The notes: generated by a model from the letters alone, not told the origin. DNA of 64,000 nt from Pseudomonas hamedanensis (GCF_014268595.2 NZ_CP077091.1:2750501-2814500); one strand, 5' to 3'. Positions 1-10,389 are shown, counted from the stretch's first letter. Translations and numbers: made by a program.

Positions 1-847
1 TGTCGCAAATTTCAATGTGGCCGACCAGACCGACACCACCGGCGAGCATGCAGTGCTTGCCGATTTTGGTGCTGCCTGAAATGCCGACACAGGCGGCCAT
101 GGCGGTGTGATCACCGACCTGGACGTTGTGCGCAATCTGGATCTGGTTGTCGAGCTTCACGCCATTGCCAATCACGGTATCGGCCAGCGCGCCGCGGTCG
201 ATGGCGGTGTTCACGCCGATCTCGACATCGTCGCCGATGGTCACGCCACCAATCTGGGCAATTTTCTGCCAGACGCCTTTCTCATTGGCAAAACCGAAAC
301 CTTCGCCGCCGAGCACCGCACCGGACTGGATGACCACGCGTTTGCCGATGCGCACATCGTGATACAGCGTCACGCGCGGCGCGAGCCAGCCACCTTCGCC
401 GATTTCACTGCGAGCACCGACGACGCAATGCGCGCCCAGCGTCACGTTTGCGCCAATCCGCGCGCCGGCTTCGATCACCACGAACGGGCCGATGCTGGCA
501 CTAGGATCGACTACCGCGTCCGCTGCAATCACCGCTGTCGAATGTATCCCCGCAGCCGCTTTTGGTTTCGGATCGAACAAATGCGAGAGGCGCGCGTAAG
601 CCAGATAAGGATCCGGCACCACCAACGCATTTCCGGCAAAACCTTCAGCGTCGGCGTCCTTGAGCAGCAGTGCAGCCGCCTGCGAACCGGCCAGGTATTT
701 GCGGTATTGGGGATTTGCCAGAAAGCTCAACTGAGCTGGGCCAGCCTCTTGTAAAGTGGCTAGCCCAGTAATTTGCTTCTCCGGGTCGCCACGCAGGGTG
801 GCGCCGAGGTACTCGGCCAACTGGCCGAGTTTGATAGTCACGGTCAT
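1..847 (-). CDS. lpxD: LpxD, UDP-3-O-acyl-glucosamine N-acyltransferase (partial)
   Basis: This gene is cut by the left edge, so about 282 N-terminal residues are visible and the C-terminus is missing. The start is the ATG at 847, four bases after the skp stop, giving [15 protein letters not shown]. The first ~100 residues are the uridine-binding domain. Then comes a left-handed beta-helix of hexapeptide repeats (for example [15 protein letters not shown] and [14 protein letters not shown]). The segment around [16 protein letters not shown] holds the catalytic His region of the family. LpxD adds the N-linked hydroxyacyl chain from acyl-ACP in lipid A synthesis, in the cytoplasm. It is the last visible gene of the pyrH-to-lpxD operon. 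Identification is secure; only the end is unseen. Confidence 0.95.
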   Translation of the reverse strand, partial: MTVTIKLGQLAEYLGATLRGDPEKQITGLATLQEAGPAQLSFLANPQYRKYLAGSQAAALLLKDADAEGFAGNALVVPDPYLAYARLSHLFDPKPKAAAGIHSTAVIAADAVVDPSASIGPFVVIEAGARIGANVTLGAHCVVGARSEIGEGGWLAPRVTLYHDVRIGKRVVIQSGAVLGGEGFGFANEKGVWQKIAQIGGVTIGDDVEIGVNTAIDRGALADTVIGNGVKLDNQIQIAHNVQVGDHTAMAACVGISGSTKIGKHCMLAGGVGLVGHIEICD

Positions 848-850
848 GGG

Positions 851-1354
851 TTACTTCAGCTGATTCATGCGCTCGATAACCTGGCGCGTGATGTCGTACT
901 GAGGCTTGACATCGATCACTGCGCCACGCTCGAACACCAGGTCAAAACCACCTTTCTTGATGACTTCTTCCACAGCGCTGTCCAGCTTCGGCTTCAGCTG
1001 CTTGAGCATTTCGCGGTCGGCAACGGCTTTGGCTTCGTTCAGTTCCTTGGACTGGAACTGGAAGTCACGGGCCTTTTGCTTGAATTCCAGCTCCAGACGC
1101 TCACGCTCGCCCTGCTGCATCTTGTCGCCACCGGCCATCAGACGGTCCTGAATGCCTTTGGCGCTGCTTTCCAGGGTTTTCAGCTTGGTCAGTTGCGGGC
1201 CGAATTTCTTCTCGGCATCCACGGCGTACTTCTTGGCCGCGTCGGATTCCAGCAAGGCCATCTGATAGTTCAGCACGGCAATTTTCATGTCGGCAAACGC
1301 CGGGCCTGCCACCAGTACGGAGGCCAGGAGAACCAATTGAGTCAACTTACGCAC
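851..1354 (-). CDS. skp: Skp/OmpH periplasmic chaperone
   Basis: This 167-residue protein begins MRKLTQLVLLASVLVAG and has a clear Sec signal peptide cleaved after about residue 21 (PAFA/D). The mature part is a short beta core followed by long charged helices rich in K, E and Q, the 'tentacles' of the jellyfish-shaped Skp trimer. Skp holds unfolded outer-membrane proteins in the periplasm and delivers them to the Bam complex. It sits between bamA (45 bases upstream) and lpxD (4-base gap downstream), the usual order in gammaproteobacteria, so it is cotranscribed with its functional partner. Confidence 0.95.
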   Translation of the reverse strand: MRKLTQLVLLASVLVAGPAFADMKIAVLNYQMALLESDAAKKYAVDAEKKFGPQLTKLKTLESSAKGIQDRLMAGGDKMQQGERERLELEFKQKARDFQFQSKELNEAKAVADREMLKQLKPKLDSAVEEVIKKGGFDLVFERGAVIDVKPQYDITRQVIERMNQLK

Positions 1355-1399
1355 GATGCACTCCTACAAAATCCATTGTCGTTATCTTGGGTCAGACGC

Positions 1400-3775
1400 T
1401 TAGAACGTCTGGCCGAGGGAGAATTGGAACACTTGAGTTTCAGCTTCGTCCGGTTTCTTGATCGGCATTGCCAGTGCGAAGCTCAGAGGACCCAGCGCGG
1501 TGACCCAGGTCACGCCGACACCGACGGAACTGGCCATGTTGCTCAGGCTGATGTCATTGCACTTGGTGTTGGACGAGGAACCGTTCGCGTTCGTAGTGTC
1601 CTTGCACTGCGAGTCAAACACGTTACCGACATCCCAGAATACCGAAGTACGCAGGGAGCGCTGATCCTTGACGAATGGCAGCGGGAACAGAACTTCAACA
1701 CCGCCCTGGATCAGGACGTTACCACCGAACGGCAGCGGATCCTGGTCCGGGTCCGCGATGGTCCCCGGGTTGGTGCCCCGGCTCGGCGTACTGCGCGGGC
1801 CAAGCGTGCTGTCCTTGAAGCCACGTACCGAGTTGAAACCACCGGCATAGTAGTTTTCATAGAACGGCAAGCCGTCAGTCGAACCGTAGCCGTCGCCATA
1901 ACCCAGCTCGGTGTGCAGACGCAGGGTGTAATTCTCAGTGATCGGCTGGAACAGCTGGCCGCGGTAATCAAGCTTGAAGAACGACAGGTCGCTGCCCGGA
2001 ATAGTGGATTCCAGTGTCAGGCTCTGCGAGCGGCCACGGGTCGGCAGTACACCTTTGTTCAAGGTCGACTCGGACCAGCCGGCCGACGCCTTGAAGTTCA
2101 GGTAGTTATCGCCTTCCTTCTCAACGAAATCAAAAATCTCGTCAACGGTGTAGCGACCGGTGTTGATCTTGTCCTGCTGGGCCGACAGACCGAAGGTCAG
2201 ACGCGAAGTCTCGCTGATCGGGTAACCGACGTTGACGCCAGCACCCAGACTGTCGACCGCATAGCTCGAAATATCGGCGTCGAGTTCATCATAGTCAGTG
2301 GTGCGATAGAACGCGTTGTAACCCAGGCTCACGCCATCGGCGGTCCAGTAGGGGTCAACGTAGCCGAAGTTGTAACGGCTCTGGTATTCGCTGCGGGTCA
2401 GGCCGACGCTGACGCGGTTACCGGTGCCGAGGAAGTTGTTCTGGGTGATCGAACCACCCAGAATCAGACCGGCACTCTGGGCGAAACCGACGCTGGCGGT
2501 GATCGAGCCGGACGCCTGTTCTTCAACGGCGTAGTTCACGTCAACCTGGTCGTCGACACCTGGCACGGCGGGAGTTTCAACGTTGACTTCCTTGAAGAAG
2601 CCCAGACGCTCCAGACGGGTCTTGGACTGGTCGATCAAATAGGTCGAAGCCCAGCCACCTTCCATCTGACGCATTTCACGACGCAGCACTTCGTCCTCGG
2701 ACTTGGTGTTGCCACGGAAGTTGATGCGGTTGACGTAGGCACGCTTGCCCGGATCAACAGCGAACAGGATGTCCACGGTGTGGTCGTCGTCATGCGGCTG
2801 AGGCACGCCGTTGACGTTGGCGAAGGTGTAACCCTCGTTACCCAGGCGACGGGTGATCAGCTCGGAGGTGGTGGTCATCAGCTTGCGCGAGAACACCTGG
2901 CCCTTCTGCACCAGCAGCAGGGACTTGATCTGGTCTTCCGGGACTTTCAGGTCACCGCTGAGCTTGACGTCACGAACGGTGTACTTCTCGCCTTCCGTCA
3001 CGTTGACAGTAATGTAGACGTGCTTCTTGTCCGGGGTAATCGATACCTGGGTCGAAGCGATGTCCATGTTGATATAGCCACGGTCCAGGTAGTAGGAACG
3101 CAGACGCTCCAGGTCACCGGACAGTTTTTCACGGGCGTACTTGTCATCGTTCTTGAAGAACGACAGCCAGTTGGTGGTTTTCAGTTCGAACAGGTCGGTC
3201 AGGTCTTCCTCGGGGAACACCGTGTTGCCCACCACGTTGATGTGCTGGATGGCGGCAACGGTACCTTCGTTGATCTTCACTTTCAGACCGACGCGGTTAC
3301 GCGGCTGCGACACTACTTCAGTGTCGACGGTCGCCGAGTAGCGACCTTGCGCGACGTACTGACGTTGCAGTTCGTTACGCACGCCTTCGAGGGTGGCACG
3401 CTGGAAGATCTCGCCTTCGGCCAGACCGGATTGCTTGAGGCCCTTCATCAGGTCTTCGGTCGAGATCGCCTTGTTGCCCTCGATCTCGATACTGGCGACC
3501 GATGGACGCTCGACCACGGTGATGACCAGAACGTTGCCTTCGCGGCCCAGCTGGATATCTTGAAAGAAACCGGTTTTGAACAACGCACGAGTGGATTCCA
3601 CCAGGCGACGATCATCCGCCTGCTCGCCGACGTTCAACGGCAAGGCACCAAAGACGCTACCCGCGGAGACCCGCTGGAGGCCATTGACGCGAATATCAGA
3701 GATAGTGAAGGACTCGGCGTGAACTTCGGCGATCATCAATACGGTGAGAACCGCAGTTAGCAGCAGACGTTTCAT
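1400..3775 (-). CDS. bamA: BamA, outer-membrane protein assembly factor
   Basis: This 791-residue protein is the central Omp85 subunit of the Bam complex. I chose the ATG at 3775 (MKRLLLTAVLTVLMI) because it gives a proper signal peptide ending near AEVHA; an in-frame ATG 27 bases further up would add a polar extension before it. About residues 20-425 form five POTRA domains. The rest is the 16-strand barrel, with the conserved VRGF loop-6 motif (in FNSVRGFKDS) and a terminal Phe (SLGQTF). A cysteine-containing, Asn/Ser-rich loop (DSQCKDTTNANGSSSN) near the C-terminus is probably surface exposed. It is followed by skp and lpxD in the same operon. Confidence 0.97.
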   Translation of the reverse strand: MKRLLLTAVLTVLMIAEVHAESFTISDIRVNGLQRVSAGSVFGALPLNVGEQADDRRLVESTRALFKTGFFQDIQLGREGNVLVITVVERPSVASIEIEGNKAISTEDLMKGLKQSGLAEGEIFQRATLEGVRNELQRQYVAQGRYSATVDTEVVSQPRNRVGLKVKINEGTVAAIQHINVVGNTVFPEEDLTDLFELKTTNWLSFFKNDDKYAREKLSGDLERLRSYYLDRGYINMDIASTQVSITPDKKHVYITVNVTEGEKYTVRDVKLSGDLKVPEDQIKSLLLVQKGQVFSRKLMTTTSELITRRLGNEGYTFANVNGVPQPHDDDHTVDILFAVDPGKRAYVNRINFRGNTKSEDEVLRREMRQMEGGWASTYLIDQSKTRLERLGFFKEVNVETPAVPGVDDQVDVNYAVEEQASGSITASVGFAQSAGLILGGSITQNNFLGTGNRVSVGLTRSEYQSRYNFGYVDPYWTADGVSLGYNAFYRTTDYDELDADISSYAVDSLGAGVNVGYPISETSRLTFGLSAQQDKINTGRYTVDEIFDFVEKEGDNYLNFKASAGWSESTLNKGVLPTRGRSQSLTLESTIPGSDLSFFKLDYRGQLFQPITENYTLRLHTELGYGDGYGSTDGLPFYENYYAGGFNSVRGFKDSTLGPRSTPSRGTNPGTIADPDQDPLPFGGNVLIQGGVEVLFPLPFVKDQRSLRTSVFWDVGNVFDSQCKDTTNANGSSSNTKCNDISLSNMASSVGVGVTWVTALGPLSFALAMPIKKPDEAETQVFQFSLGQTF

Positions 3776-3807
3776 GAAGTCCTTTCTTATTCCAACTGGC
3801 AATAAAC

Positions 3808-3832
3808 AAACTGCCGCAAAATGCGGCAGATT
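3808..3832 (-). terminator. Hairpin between rseP and bamA, attenuator-like
   Basis: A perfect 8-base stem (CTGCCGCA / TGCGGCAG, 3811-3829) with a short A-rich loop lies in the 74-base gap between the rseP stop and the bamA start. Read in the direction of transcription it is followed by TTTGTTTATT, as in a weak intrinsic terminator. Because both genes are in one operon, it could act as a partial terminator or an mRNA-stability element that sets BamA level. Confidence 0.45.
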
Positions 3833-3849
3833 CGCAATTCAGCGAAGCG

Positions 3850-5202
3850 TTACAGACGACCCAGATCGTTGACCAGAGCAAGCAACATCACCCCGACCAC
3901 CAAACTGATACCGATCTGTATCCCCCAACCTTGCACCCGATCCGACAAGGGGCGACCACGCACCCACTCGATCAGATAAAACAACAAATGCCCCCCATCC
4001 AGTACCGGGATGGGCAGCAAATTCAGAACCCCCAGGCTAATACTCAGATAAGCAAGGAAATTCAGGAAATCAGCGACGCCCGACTGGGCAGAAGCGCCCG
4101 CCACTTTAGCAATGGTTATCGGTCCACTCAAGTTTTTTACCGAGAGCTCGCCGAAGAGCATTTTCTTCAGTGAATCCAGCGTCAGAATGCTCATGGTCCA
4201 AGTGCGACGGGCGCCCTCGCCAATCGCGGCCAGCGGGCCATAACTGACCTCGCGGATCATTTCCGGCGGCCAGTCGATGGCTTTGACGCCAGCGCCCAGA
4301 TAACCACTCGGCGATTTGCTTTCACCGCGCGCCGCCAGCGTCACCGGGACGTCGATTTGAGCACCCTCGCGCTCGATGCGCAGCATGATTTTGGTATCAG
4401 GGCGCGTACGAACTGTATCGACCACTTGCTGCCAGTCGTTCAGCGCCTGACCGTCGAGGGCCAGCAAACGATCACCGGTCTTCAGCCCGGCCGCCTGCGC
4501 CGGGCCTTTCGGATCGAGCTCAGCAAGCACTGGTGGCAACGCCGGACGCCATGGGCGAATGCCGAGCGAACGAATCGGATCCGGCTCGTCGGCACCTTTG
4601 AGCCAGTTATCCAGGGCCAGTTCACGGGGCGAGTCAGCGGTTGAACCCTGCTCGCGCACGACCACTTGCACCGAACCGCTTTCACCGAGGCGACGGACCA
4701 GCTGCAAATTCACCGCCGCCCAGCCGGATGTCGGCTCACCATCGATGGCAACGATTTCCTGACCCGAGGTCAAACCCGCCTTCGCGGCGATGCTGCCGGA
4801 CTCGACAGCCCCGATGACCGGGCGCACCTGCTCGCTGCCAAGCATCGCCAGCACCCAGAAGAACACCAGCGCCAAAAGGAAGTTGGCGATCGGACCGGCG
4901 GCGACAATGGCGATGCGCTGGCGCACGGACTTGCGATTGAACGACTGATCGAGCTGATCGACCGGTACTTCGCCTTCGCGCTCGTCGAGCATTTTGACGT
5001 AGCCGCCCAGCGGGATCGCCGCCACGACGAACTCGGTACCTTGCTTGTCGTGCCAGCGCAGCAGCGGCATGCCAAAACCCACGGAAAAACGCAGAACCTT
5101 GACGCCACAGCGACGCGCGACCCAGAAGTGGCCGAATTCGTGAAAAGTGACCAACACTCCCAAGGCGATCAGGGTGCCGGCAATCATATAGAGCGCGCTC
5201 AT
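3850..5202 (-). CDS. rseP: RseP site-2 intramembrane protease
   Basis: This 450-residue S2P metalloprotease has the zinc site HEFGH (residues 21-25) in its first membrane segment and the third ligand in NLLPIPVLDGG (about 394-404) in a C-terminal membrane segment. Two periplasmic PDZ domains lie between (about 115-300). Family knowledge: RseP makes the second cut in the anti-sigma factor MucA/RseA and so frees AlgU/RpoE during envelope stress. It lies 54 bases downstream of dxr and upstream of bamA, whose misassembled clients trigger that pathway. Length and motifs are complete. Confidence 0.96.
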   Translation of the reverse strand: MSALYMIAGTLIALGVLVTFHEFGHFWVARRCGVKVLRFSVGFGMPLLRWHDKQGTEFVVAAIPLGGYVKMLDEREGEVPVDQLDQSFNRKSVRQRIAIVAAGPIANFLLALVFFWVLAMLGSEQVRPVIGAVESGSIAAKAGLTSGQEIVAIDGEPTSGWAAVNLQLVRRLGESGSVQVVVREQGSTADSPRELALDNWLKGADEPDPIRSLGIRPWRPALPPVLAELDPKGPAQAAGLKTGDRLLALDGQALNDWQQVVDTVRTRPDTKIMLRIEREGAQIDVPVTLAARGESKSPSGYLGAGVKAIDWPPEMIREVSYGPLAAIGEGARRTWTMSILTLDSLKKMLFGELSVKNLSGPITIAKVAGASAQSGVADFLNFLAYLSISLGVLNLLPIPVLDGGHLLFYLIEWVRGRPLSDRVQGWGIQIGISLVVGVMLLALVNDLGRL

Positions 5203-5256
5203 CTACTTTCTCCGCAATCCTGTTCAGTGTCGCGTGCAGCCATTGTGTTGCTGATC

Positions 5257-6447
5257 CTATCGGCCGTGCCGACTCAACCATTGTTCCGCCAGCACTCGCG
5301 CCTTGGCGTCCGCCGTAAACACGGCATCGAGATCATCCAGCGCAACCACCGGCTCGAGGTTCAGGACTTCCTCGATGATACTCGCGATTTCCGGATAGCG
5401 AACCCGTCCGTCGAGAAACGCCGCCACCGCCACCTCGTTGGCCGCATTAAGCATCGCTGGCGCACTGTCACCGGCTTCGGCGGCCTGACGCGCCAGACGC
5501 AGACAAGGAAAACGCTGCTCATCCGGCGCTTCGAAATCCAGCCGCGCAATCGCGAACAGATCCAGCGGTGCCACACCGGAGTCGATACGCTGCGGCCACG
5601 CCAGGGCATTGGCAATCGGCGTGCGCATGTCGGGATTACCCAATTGCGCCAACACCGAGCCATCCACATAGTCGACCAGCGAATGAATGACGCTCTGCGG
5701 ATGGATCACCACTTCAACCTGTGAAGGCTTGGCATCGAACAGCCAGCAGGCCTCGATCAGCTCAAGCCCCTTATTCATCATGCTCGCCGAATCCACGGAG
5801 ATCTTGCGCCCCATGGACCAGTTCGGATGCGCACAGGCCTGCTCAGGTGAAACATGCACCAGCTCAGCCATCGGCGTCTGCCGGAAGGGGCCGCCAGAAG
5901 CTGTAAGTAAAATCCTTCGCACACCTACCGAACTCAAGCCACGCGCAAAATCCTGCGGCATGCACTGAAAAATCGCATTGTGCTCACTGTCGATTGGCAG
6001 CAGCACCGAACCGCTCTTGCGCACTGCCTGCATGAACAGAGCGCCGGACATCACCAGCGCTTCCTTGTTGGCGAGCAGGATCTTCTTGCCCGCCTCGACC
6101 GCCGCCAGCGTCGGACGCAGGCCCGCAGCGCCGACAATTGCCGCCATTACTGCATCGACTTCAGTCGCAGAGGCAACCTCGCACAACCCCTCCTCCCCGA
6201 CCAGCACGCGGGTGGAAAGCCCGGCGGCGCGCAGATCATCCTGCAATCGGCGTGCAGCCTCGATGTTCGGTACCACGGCAAATTGCGGCACATGACGCAC
6301 GCACAAGGCGAGCAATTCATTCAGGCGAGTAAAACCACTCAGCGCGAATACCTGATAACGCTCAGGATGACGGGCAATGACATCAAGGGTGCTCAGACCG
6401 ATCGAGCCGGTGGCCCCGAGCACCGTAATCTGTTGTGGTCGACTCAC
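5257..6447 (-). CDS. dxr: DXP reductoisomerase
   Basis: Dxr converts 1-deoxy-D-xylulose 5-phosphate to 2-C-methyl-D-erythritol 4-phosphate with NADPH, the committed step of the MEP isoprenoid pathway. I place the start at GTG 6447, not the ATG 15 bases upstream. The GTG gives 396 residues beginning [17 protein letters not shown] and overlaps the cdsA TGA as GTGA, a translational-coupling arrangement. GATGSIG is the NADPH-binding loop; [11 protein letters not shown] carries the acidic metal ligands and SASGGPFR the flexible active-site loop. It supplies precursors for undecaprenyl phosphate made by the nearby uppS. Confidence 0.95.
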   Translation of the reverse strand: MSRPQQITVLGATGSIGLSTLDVIARHPERYQVFALSGFTRLNELLALCVRHVPQFAVVPNIEAARRLQDDLRAAGLSTRVLVGEEGLCEVASATEVDAVMAAIVGAAGLRPTLAAVEAGKKILLANKEALVMSGALFMQAVRKSGSVLLPIDSEHNAIFQCMPQDFARGLSSVGVRRILLTASGGPFRQTPMAELVHVSPEQACAHPNWSMGRKISVDSASMMNKGLELIEACWLFDAKPSQVEVVIHPQSVIHSLVDYVDGSVLAQLGNPDMRTPIANALAWPQRIDSGVAPLDLFAIARLDFEAPDEQRFPCLRLARQAAEAGDSAPAMLNAANEVAVAAFLDGRVRYPEIASIIEEVLNLEPVVALDDLDAVFTADAKARVLAEQWLSRHGR

Positions 6448-7250
6448 GGTGCAGCCATCCACAGCAGGACGGCAAACAGCGGAATGGCCGCGGTCAGGCT
6501 GTCGATGCGATCCAGCACGCCGCCGTGACCGGGCAGCAGGTTACTGCTGTCCTTGATGCCGGACTGGCGCTTGAACATGCTTTCAGTGAGGTCGCCGACA
6601 ACCGAGATGAAGACGATCAGCGCGGCGCCAATCAAGCCCTTAAGCAGTTCGGCGACGGTCCAGTCGCGCACCAGCCCGACGATGGCGGTGATCACCAGAC
6701 TCAGCGCCAGACCACCGTAAACGCCTTCCCAGCTTTTTCCCGGGCTGACCTGCGGCGCCAGTTTGCGCTTGCCGAATTTGCGACCGGAGAAATACGCACC
6801 GATGTCCGCCCCCCAGACCAGCACCATCACCGCCATGATCAGCCAGTTGCCCAGCGGGTACTGCTTGATCTGCACCAGTCCTTGCCACGCAGGCAGCAGA
6901 ATCAGCAGGCCGATCATCAGTTTGGTGGCGGCACTGGACCAGCGCTTGCTGGAGTGCGGATAGGTCAGCACCAGGTACGTCGCGACAGCCCACCACAGCA
7001 CCGACGCCCCCAGCACCCACGGCGCGAGACCGGGCAGCACGTACATGACGAACAGCATCAAGGCGACGACGGCTGCAAAGCCGACACGGAACGACTGCGC
7101 GGTGAAGCCCGCAAGACGCGCCCACTCCCAGGCGCCAAGACTCACCACCAGACCAATGAACAGGGCGAAACCGGAGCCCTTGAGCAGGAAAAACCCGCAC
7201 AAGGCGATCGGCAGCAGGATCAGCGCAGTGATGATTCGTTGTTTAAGCAT
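6444..7250 (-). CDS. cdsA: Phosphatidate cytidylyltransferase
   Basis: CdsA makes CDP-diacylglycerol from phosphatidate and CTP at the inner membrane, feeding all phospholipid synthesis. The 268-residue protein is highly hydrophobic with about eight membrane segments. It ends with the family signature: [20 protein letters not shown] followed by GVLDRIDS at about residues 215-245. It overlaps uppS at its start by one base (TAATG) and dxr at its end by four bases (GTGA). It lies in an operon with other envelope-lipid genes. Confidence 0.95.
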   Translation of the reverse strand: MLKQRIITALILLPIALCGFFLLKGSGFALFIGLVVSLGAWEWARLAGFTAQSFRVGFAAVVALMLFVMYVLPGLAPWVLGASVLWWAVATYLVLTYPHSSKRWSSAATKLMIGLLILLPAWQGLVQIKQYPLGNWLIMAVMVLVWGADIGAYFSGRKFGKRKLAPQVSPGKSWEGVYGGLALSLVITAIVGLVRDWTVAELLKGLIGAALIVFISVVGDLTESMFKRQSGIKDSSNLLPGHGGVLDRIDSLTAAIPLFAVLLWMAAP

Positions 7251-8005
7251 TAAACCCGGGCTCCAGCTTCGATCTGCTCGCTCGTTTTACCGAACCGACG
7301 CTGACGCGAAGCGAAATCAGCCAGCGCATTGCGCATGGCCTCGTGTTTGAAGTCCGGCCAGAACAGGTCGGAGAAGTACAGCTCGGCATAGGCAAGCTGC
7401 CACAGCAGGAAATTGCTGATGCGATGCTCGCCACCGGTGCGGATGCACAGGTCAGGCAATGGCAAGTCACCGGTCGCCAGACAGGTTTGCAGCAGATCCG
7501 GCGTGATGTCCTCCGGACGCAGGTGCCCGGCCTGAACCTCACGCGCCAGACGCTGAGCCGCCTGCGCGATATCCCACTGACCGCCATAGTTGGCCGCGAT
7601 CTGCAGGATAAAACGATTGGCACCGGCCGTCATGGCCTCGGCCTCGCGCATTGCCGCCTGAAGCTCAGGATGAAAGCGCGAGCGATCGCCAATGATGCGC
7701 AAACTGATGTTATTGTCGTTGAGGCGCTTGGCCTCACGACGCAAGGCCTTGAAGAACAGATCCATCAAGGCACTGACTTCATCGGCTGGGCGCTGCCAGT
7801 TTTCACTGGAAAAGGCGAACAGGGTCAACACTTCAACCTTGGCCTCGGCACACACCTCGATCACCGCCCGCACAGCATCCACGCCCGCTTTATGCCCGGC
7901 GACACCCGGCATAAAGCGTTTTTTCGCCCAGCGATTGTTGCCATCCATGATGATCGCGACATGGCGCGGCACCGCGGACGGCGCAGACTGCTTGGTCTTG
8001 TCCAT
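7250..8005 (-). CDS. uppS: Undecaprenyl diphosphate synthase
   Basis: This 251-residue cis-prenyltransferase adds isoprene units to farnesyl diphosphate to make the C55 lipid carrier used for peptidoglycan and O-antigen. The catalytic Asp and phosphate loop are in MDGNNRWAKKR (about residues 20-30), followed by GHKAGVDAVR. The C-terminal RTGGEHRISNFLLWQLAYAE block is the conserved RxG...SNF signature. It lies 14 bases downstream of frr and overlaps cdsA by one base. Confidence 0.95.
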   Translation of the reverse strand: MDKTKQSAPSAVPRHVAIIMDGNNRWAKKRFMPGVAGHKAGVDAVRAVIEVCAEAKVEVLTLFAFSSENWQRPADEVSALMDLFFKALRREAKRLNDNNISLRIIGDRSRFHPELQAAMREAEAMTAGANRFILQIAANYGGQWDIAQAAQRLAREVQAGHLRPEDITPDLLQTCLATGDLPLPDLCIRTGGEHRISNFLLWQLAYAELYFSDLFWPDFKHEAMRNALADFASRQRRFGKTSEQIEAGARV

Positions 8006-8019
8006 TTAACGCTCGACCC

Positions 8020-8577
8020 TTATACGGCCATCAGGTCTTTTTCTTTCTCTTCCGTGGCCTTGGTGATCTGGGCCTCGGAGTCTTTGGTCAGCTTATCGAT
8101 ATCAGCGACGGCACGACGCTCTTCGTCTTCGCTGATTTCCTTGTCCTTGACCAGTTTCTTCAGCTCGCCCAAGGCATCGCGACGAATATTGCGCACGGCA
8201 ACACGCGCGTCTTCGGCGGCGCTGCGGGCCTGCTTGGTGAAACCTTTACGAGTTTCCTCGGTCAGGGCCGGCATCGGGATCAGCAGCAACTCGCCCAGGT
8301 TGGTCGGGTTGAGGTTCAGACCGGCGCTCTGGATCGCCTTGTCGACGGCCGCCAGCATGTTGCGCTCGAAAGCCACGACTTGCAGGGTGCGCGAGTCCTT
8401 CACGGTGACGTTGGCAACGCTGCTCAACGGGGTGTCAGTGCCGTAGTAAGGCACCATCACGCTGCCGAGGATGCTCGGGTGAGCCTTGCCGGTGCGAATC
8501 TGGCCGAATGCATGGCTCAGAGATTCCAGGGATTTCTGCATACGCGCTTGGGCGTCTTTCTTGATTTCGTTGATCAT
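8020..8577 (-). CDS. frr: Ribosome recycling factor
   Basis: This 185-residue protein matches ribosome recycling factor over its whole length: [16 protein letters not shown] at the start, [12 protein letters not shown] and the long three-helix bundle. With EF-G it splits post-termination ribosomes. It overlaps pyrH by four bases (ATGA), the order seen in most bacteria (tsf-pyrH-frr). Confidence 0.97.
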   Translation of the reverse strand: MINEIKKDAQARMQKSLESLSHAFGQIRTGKAHPSILGSVMVPYYGTDTPLSSVANVTVKDSRTLQVVAFERNMLAAVDKAIQSAGLNLNPTNLGELLLIPMPALTEETRKGFTKQARSAAEDARVAVRNIRRDALGELKKLVKDKEISEDEERRAVADIDKLTKDSEAQITKATEEKEKDLMAV

Positions 8578-9317
8578 TGTTGGCCTTCCTCGATCAAAGT
8601 CCCTTCAGCGCCGCCGTGTACGATGTTCAGCAGGGCGCCGGGTTTGTTCATGTTGAATACGCGCAGCGGCATCTTGTGATCGCGGCACAGGCAAATAGCG
8701 GTCAGGTCCATTACACCCAGCTTGCGATCCAGCACTTCATCATAAGTCAGATGATCGAACTTCTCGGCATGCGGGTCTTTGAACGGGTCAGCGGTGTAGA
8801 CGCCGTCGACCTTGGTCGCCTTGAGCACGACATCGGCATCGATTTCGATTGCGCGCAGGCACGCTGCCGAATCGGTGGTGAAAAACGGATTGCCGGTACC
8901 GGCGGCGAAGATCACCACATCCTTGGAGTTCAGGTGGCGCATGGCTTTGCGGCGATCATAGTGATCGGTCACACCCACCATGGAAATGGCCGACATGACG
9001 ATGGCCGAGATATTGGCACGTTCCAGCGCGTCGCGCATGGCCAGGGCGTTCATCACAGTGGCCAGCATGCCCATGTGGTCGCCTGTAACCCGATCCATGC
9101 CGGCTTTGCTCAAGGCTTCGCCGCGGAACAGGTTGCCACCGCCGATCACCAGACCGACCTGCACACCGATGCCGACCAGTTGGCCGACTTCCAGTGCCAT
9201 CCGATCCAGCACTTTTGGATCGATCCCGAACTCTTCCGAGCCCATCAGGGCCTCGCCGCTAAGCTTGAGTAGAATGCGTTTATAGCGAGCCTGATAACCA
9301 CTGCCCTGCTGAGCCAT
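8574..9317 (-). CDS. pyrH: UMP kinase
   Basis: PyrH phosphorylates UMP to UDP and belongs to the amino-acid-kinase fold, unlike eukaryotic UMP kinases. The 247-residue protein shows [12 protein letters not shown] near the N-terminus, the glycine-rich GVVIGGGN-type loop (here [12 protein letters not shown]), and the [14 protein letters not shown] region. It is probably the first gene of the pyrH-to-lpxD transcription unit, since a terminator-like hairpin separates it from tsf. Confidence 0.97.
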   Translation of the reverse strand: MAQQGSGYQARYKRILLKLSGEALMGSEEFGIDPKVLDRMALEVGQLVGIGVQVGLVIGGGNLFRGEALSKAGMDRVTGDHMGMLATVMNALAMRDALERANISAIVMSAISMVGVTDHYDRRKAMRHLNSKDVVIFAAGTGNPFFTTDSAACLRAIEIDADVVLKATKVDGVYTADPFKDPHAEKFDHLTYDEVLDRKLGVMDLTAICLCRDHKMPLRVFNMNKPGALLNIVHGGAEGTLIEEGQQ

Positions 9318-9466
9318 TGCGAATCTCTCCTGCGGCGTATTAAAAATTCTTTGCGAGCTGTTTACAGCTGGCGTTCACTCTAGCTTGGCGCTGCTGCAGC
9401 GCCATCGGAACATGGCTTTGTAAGTCAGTTCCGGGTGGAAACCAAATAAAAATTGGTACCCCATCT

Positions 9467-9500
9467 GAAAAGAGGCTGCGCGCGTAAGCGGGCAGCCTCT
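9467..9500 (-). terminator. Intrinsic terminator after tsf
   Basis: An inverted repeat with GAGGCTGC arms (9472-9479 and 9492-9499), extended by GC pairs in the loop region, is followed on the minus strand by TTTTC. It lies 26 bases after the tsf stop, where tsf transcription should end. It separates the tsf unit from pyrH. Confidence 0.8.
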
Positions 9501-9525
9501 CTCGGGCGACAGTTGAAAAACCGTC

Positions 9526-10389
9526 TTATTGCTTGGCGGCAGCCAGCTGGGCAGCAACTTCTTCAGCGAAGTTGTCGACCGGCTTCTCGATGCCGTCACC
9601 TACTTTGTAGTAAGTGAAGGAGACGATTTCTGCGCCGCCTTTCTTGGCCAGCTCGCCGACCTTGATTTCAGGGTTCTTGACGAACGCCTGCTCAACCAGG
9701 CTAGCTTCTGCCAGGAACTTGCTGATACGGCCCTTGACCATATTCTCAACAATGTTTTCTGGCTTGCCTTTGATTTTCTCTTCGTTCAGCTGCAGGAACA
9801 CAGCTTTTTCACGCTCGATCGCTTCAGCCGAAACTTGCGAAGGCAGCAGGAACTCAGGGTTGCTTGCCGCTACGTGCATCGCGATGTCTTTGGCCAGCTC
9901 GACGTCGCCGCCTTTCAGAGCGACAACAACACCGATCTTGTTGCCGTGCAGGTACGAACCTACAACGTCACCTTCAATGCGGGTCAGACGACGAATGTTG
10001 ACGTTTTCGCCTACTTTGCCAACCAGTGCTTCGCGAGCAGATTCTTGAGCGGCGATCAGCGGAGCAGCGTCGGTCAGCTTGTCAGCGAAGGCTTTTTCAA
10101 CGCTGTCAGCAACGAAGTTCTTGAAGTCGTCTTGCAGAGCGAGGAAGTCGGTCTGCGAGTTCACTTCCAGGATAACGGCAGCTTTACCGTCGTCCTTGAT
10201 TGCGATTGCGCCTTCAGCGGCAACGTTGCCGGCTTTTTTCGCAGCCTTGATCGCGCCCGAAGCACGCATGTCATCAATGGCTTTTTCGATGTCGCCGTCA
10301 GCCTTTTCCAAGGCTTTCTTGCAATCCATCATGCCTTCGCCGGTACGCTCGCGCAGTTCTTTGACCAACGCTGCAGTAATTGCTGCCAT
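9526..10389 (-). CDS. tsf: Elongation factor Ts
   Basis: EF-Ts exchanges GDP for GTP on EF-Tu. The chosen ATG at 10389 gives a 287-residue protein starting MAAITAALVKELRERTGEG, the standard N-terminus; an upstream in-frame ATG would add 11 unrelated residues. TGEGMMDCKKALEKADGD is the N-terminal EF-Tu-binding domain, and the LEVNSQTDFLA motif contacts the EF-Tu G domain. It is downstream of rpsB, the near-universal arrangement. Confidence 0.97.
   Translation of the reverse strand: MAAITAALVKELRERTGEGMMDCKKALEKADGDIEKAIDDMRASGAIKAAKKAGNVAAEGAIAIKDDGKAAVILEVNSQTDFLALQDDFKNFVADSVEKAFADKLTDAAPLIAAQESAREALVGKVGENVNIRRLTRIEGDVVGSYLHGNKIGVVVALKGGDVELAKDIAMHVAASNPEFLLPSQVSAEAIEREKAVFLQLNEEKIKGKPENIVENMVKGRISKFLAEASLVEQAFVKNPEIKVGELAKKGGAEIVSFTYYKVGDGIEKPVDNFAEEVAAQLAAAKQ

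Noticed and set aside
773..3760. A ~1000-codon open frame antisense to bamA
   Set aside because: It is a codon-bias shadow of bamA in GC-rich DNA; no homology pattern, signal or ribosome site supports it.
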